This document shows positions 62,976 to 64,000 of a stretch of DNA of 64,000 bases, in pieces. Below the pieces are notes generated by a model, which saw nothing but the letters and a program-made list of their open reading frames with translations, searched no databases and had not been told where the DNA came from. A program made the translations under genes and the position numbers. How positions within the stretch are numbered: the stretch's first letter is position 1; each line of letters begins with the position of its first letter. This stretch comes from Deroplatys truncata (taxonomy: Eukaryota; Arthropoda; Insecta; Mantodea; Mantidae): contig CM060975.1 of the NCBI GenBank assembly GCA_030765065.1, forward strand, positions 196,262,507-196,326,506. The letters are read 5' to 3'.

Positions 62976-63805
62976 TTACTTTGTCTACTGCGTATAGTAA
63001 GTAGGGGAAGTATTGTATTCCACCCAAAAATTCATACCCAGATTTCACCGGAAATACATGTTTTGCGGCCCCCTGAATCCAAAAAAAAAAGCATTTTTGG
63101 AAACATGTCCGTCTGTGTGTCTGTCTGTGAACAGCATAACACTGGAACGAATAGTCGGATAAACACCAAACTTGGTATTTAGGTTCAGTATCTTCCAGAG
63201 ATGCGACACGAAGGTTAATCTCCCCACCCCAGATTACCCTTTACATGGAACATTTTTCGAAAATTTTAATTTTCTCAAAAATGGCTCTATTGATTAAAAT
63301 ATCATATATGTAAGATACTTGCATGACAAATAAAATGTATATCTCGAATTTTTTTGGAATGTCTCCAAAAGTATTCTTCATTGTGAACGACTTTTGCATA
63401 ACTGGTAAACCATAACAGATAGACAAACTTTTACTACACAAACAATGTAGATCACGTTAAAATACACAATTTATGTCATATACATTTTTGTTGTTGAATG
63501 AACAATTCCTTGTTATTCCCTTAAACTTTCCAATACTTCATACTTTTTCTCAAATGGAAATTCGATATTCATTTTTTTTGGTCCTGGTAATGCAAAGAGA
63601 ATGGAATACTCCATATAGAAATCAGCTCTTAAAATATTTGACTATCGCTTAAAGCCTACCAATTCCCCTTGCATCTACAGGAAAATTAGCAATAAGATTA
63701 ACATCTCGATATCTCGATTAACATGAAGCATATGGAGAATAAGCGTTTGTAAAAATAGTTTGTACAAGAGTAGAGAAAGTCATGTGAGTGTAACACATCA
63801 GAATC
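62976..63805 (+). repeat. X repeat copy 14, full length
   Basis: Starts TTTACTTTGTCTACTGCGTA and ends GTAGAGAAAGTCATGTGAGT plus GTAACACATCAGAATC. It is closely similar to copy 3. Confidence 0.84.
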
Positions 63806-64000
63806 TTTTTTTATGTTCTGGACATGCAAAGAGAATGAAGTGCTCCAAATAGCAACCAGTTCTTAAAGGATTCGACAATCGCTTAAAGCCTTCGATATTC
63901 CCTTGCACCTATAAGCACATTAGCAATACGATGGTTTCTGCAAATGTTTATCTCGATTAATAAGAAGTAGGTGGAGAATAAGAGTTTGTAAAAATAGTAT
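63806..64000 (+). repeat. Extra X 3' domain after copy 14 (runs off window)
   Basis: TTATGTTCTGGACATGCAAA, CAAATAGCAACCAGTTCTTA and GGTGGAGAATAAGAGTTTGT repeat the last domain of copy 14 in tandem, as seen after copy 5 (22014-22250). Confidence 0.75.

Overview
This window looks like a transposon graveyard from a large, AT-rich animal genome, most likely an insect (inferred from the I-type and R1-type LINEs, Tc1 and hAT transposons, a Ty3/gypsy LTR element and several tRNA-derived SINE families). I find no convincing host protein-coding gene and nothing bacterial. Almost every recognisable segment is mobile DNA, and many pieces are nested, so their relative ages can be read from the interruptions.

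Layout. 1-14.1 kb: a Tc1 transposon (552-13928, TA duplication) inserted at the tip of a non-coding repeat that I call X. Two near-identical I-type LINEs (I-1, 1642-7716; I-2, 7813-13845) then inserted independently into that Tc1, each with its own target-site duplication. I-1 has both reading frames open; I-2 has one 4-bp frameshift. 14.1-19.1 kb: a coding relic, then a SINE-1 split by a hAT transposon (15076-19027, 8-bp duplication); the hAT itself carries an X copy and SINE-2 copies. 19-28.3 kb: X copies in both orientations, SINE-2 and SINE-1 copies, and a promoter-like or solo-LTR-like block at 22.7-23.3 kb. 28.6-37.9 kb: a LINE 3' relic, a SINE-3, and a divergent 5'-truncated I element (I-4) split by a third, decayed I copy (I-3, 31396-37146). 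38-42.3 kb: an AT-rich, broken R1-clade LINE. 44-48.6 kb: a GC-rich terminal-inverted-repeat element, X copies, SINE-1, a 409-bp hAT-type MITE and SINE-3. 48.6-57.4 kb: a complete but dead Ty3/gypsy element with paired 561-bp LTRs. 57.4-64 kb: more X copies, an 86-bp foldback, SINE-3, a tRNA-Ser/Leu-like SINE and a SINE-2 fragment.

How the parts relate. The I LINEs make an RNA-binding protein (ORF1) and an endonuclease/reverse transcriptase/RNase H protein (ORF2) for target-primed reverse transcription; all four I copies keep a 3' hairpin with a compensatory base change, probably a recognition structure. SINEs 1-4 have tRNA-like heads and no proteins, so they must borrow a LINE machinery. The X family is the most abundant unexplained component: a non-coding unit of about 0.85-0.9 kb with short inverted ends, a 3' domain of about 235 bp that is sometimes tandemly repeated, and a near-palindromic 5' tip hit twice by TA-targeting DNA transposons. 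I could not assign it to a known superfamily.

Limits: all alignments were done by eye. Boundaries given without a target-site duplication are approximate to 10-30 bp, and family names are based on motifs rather than database searches.
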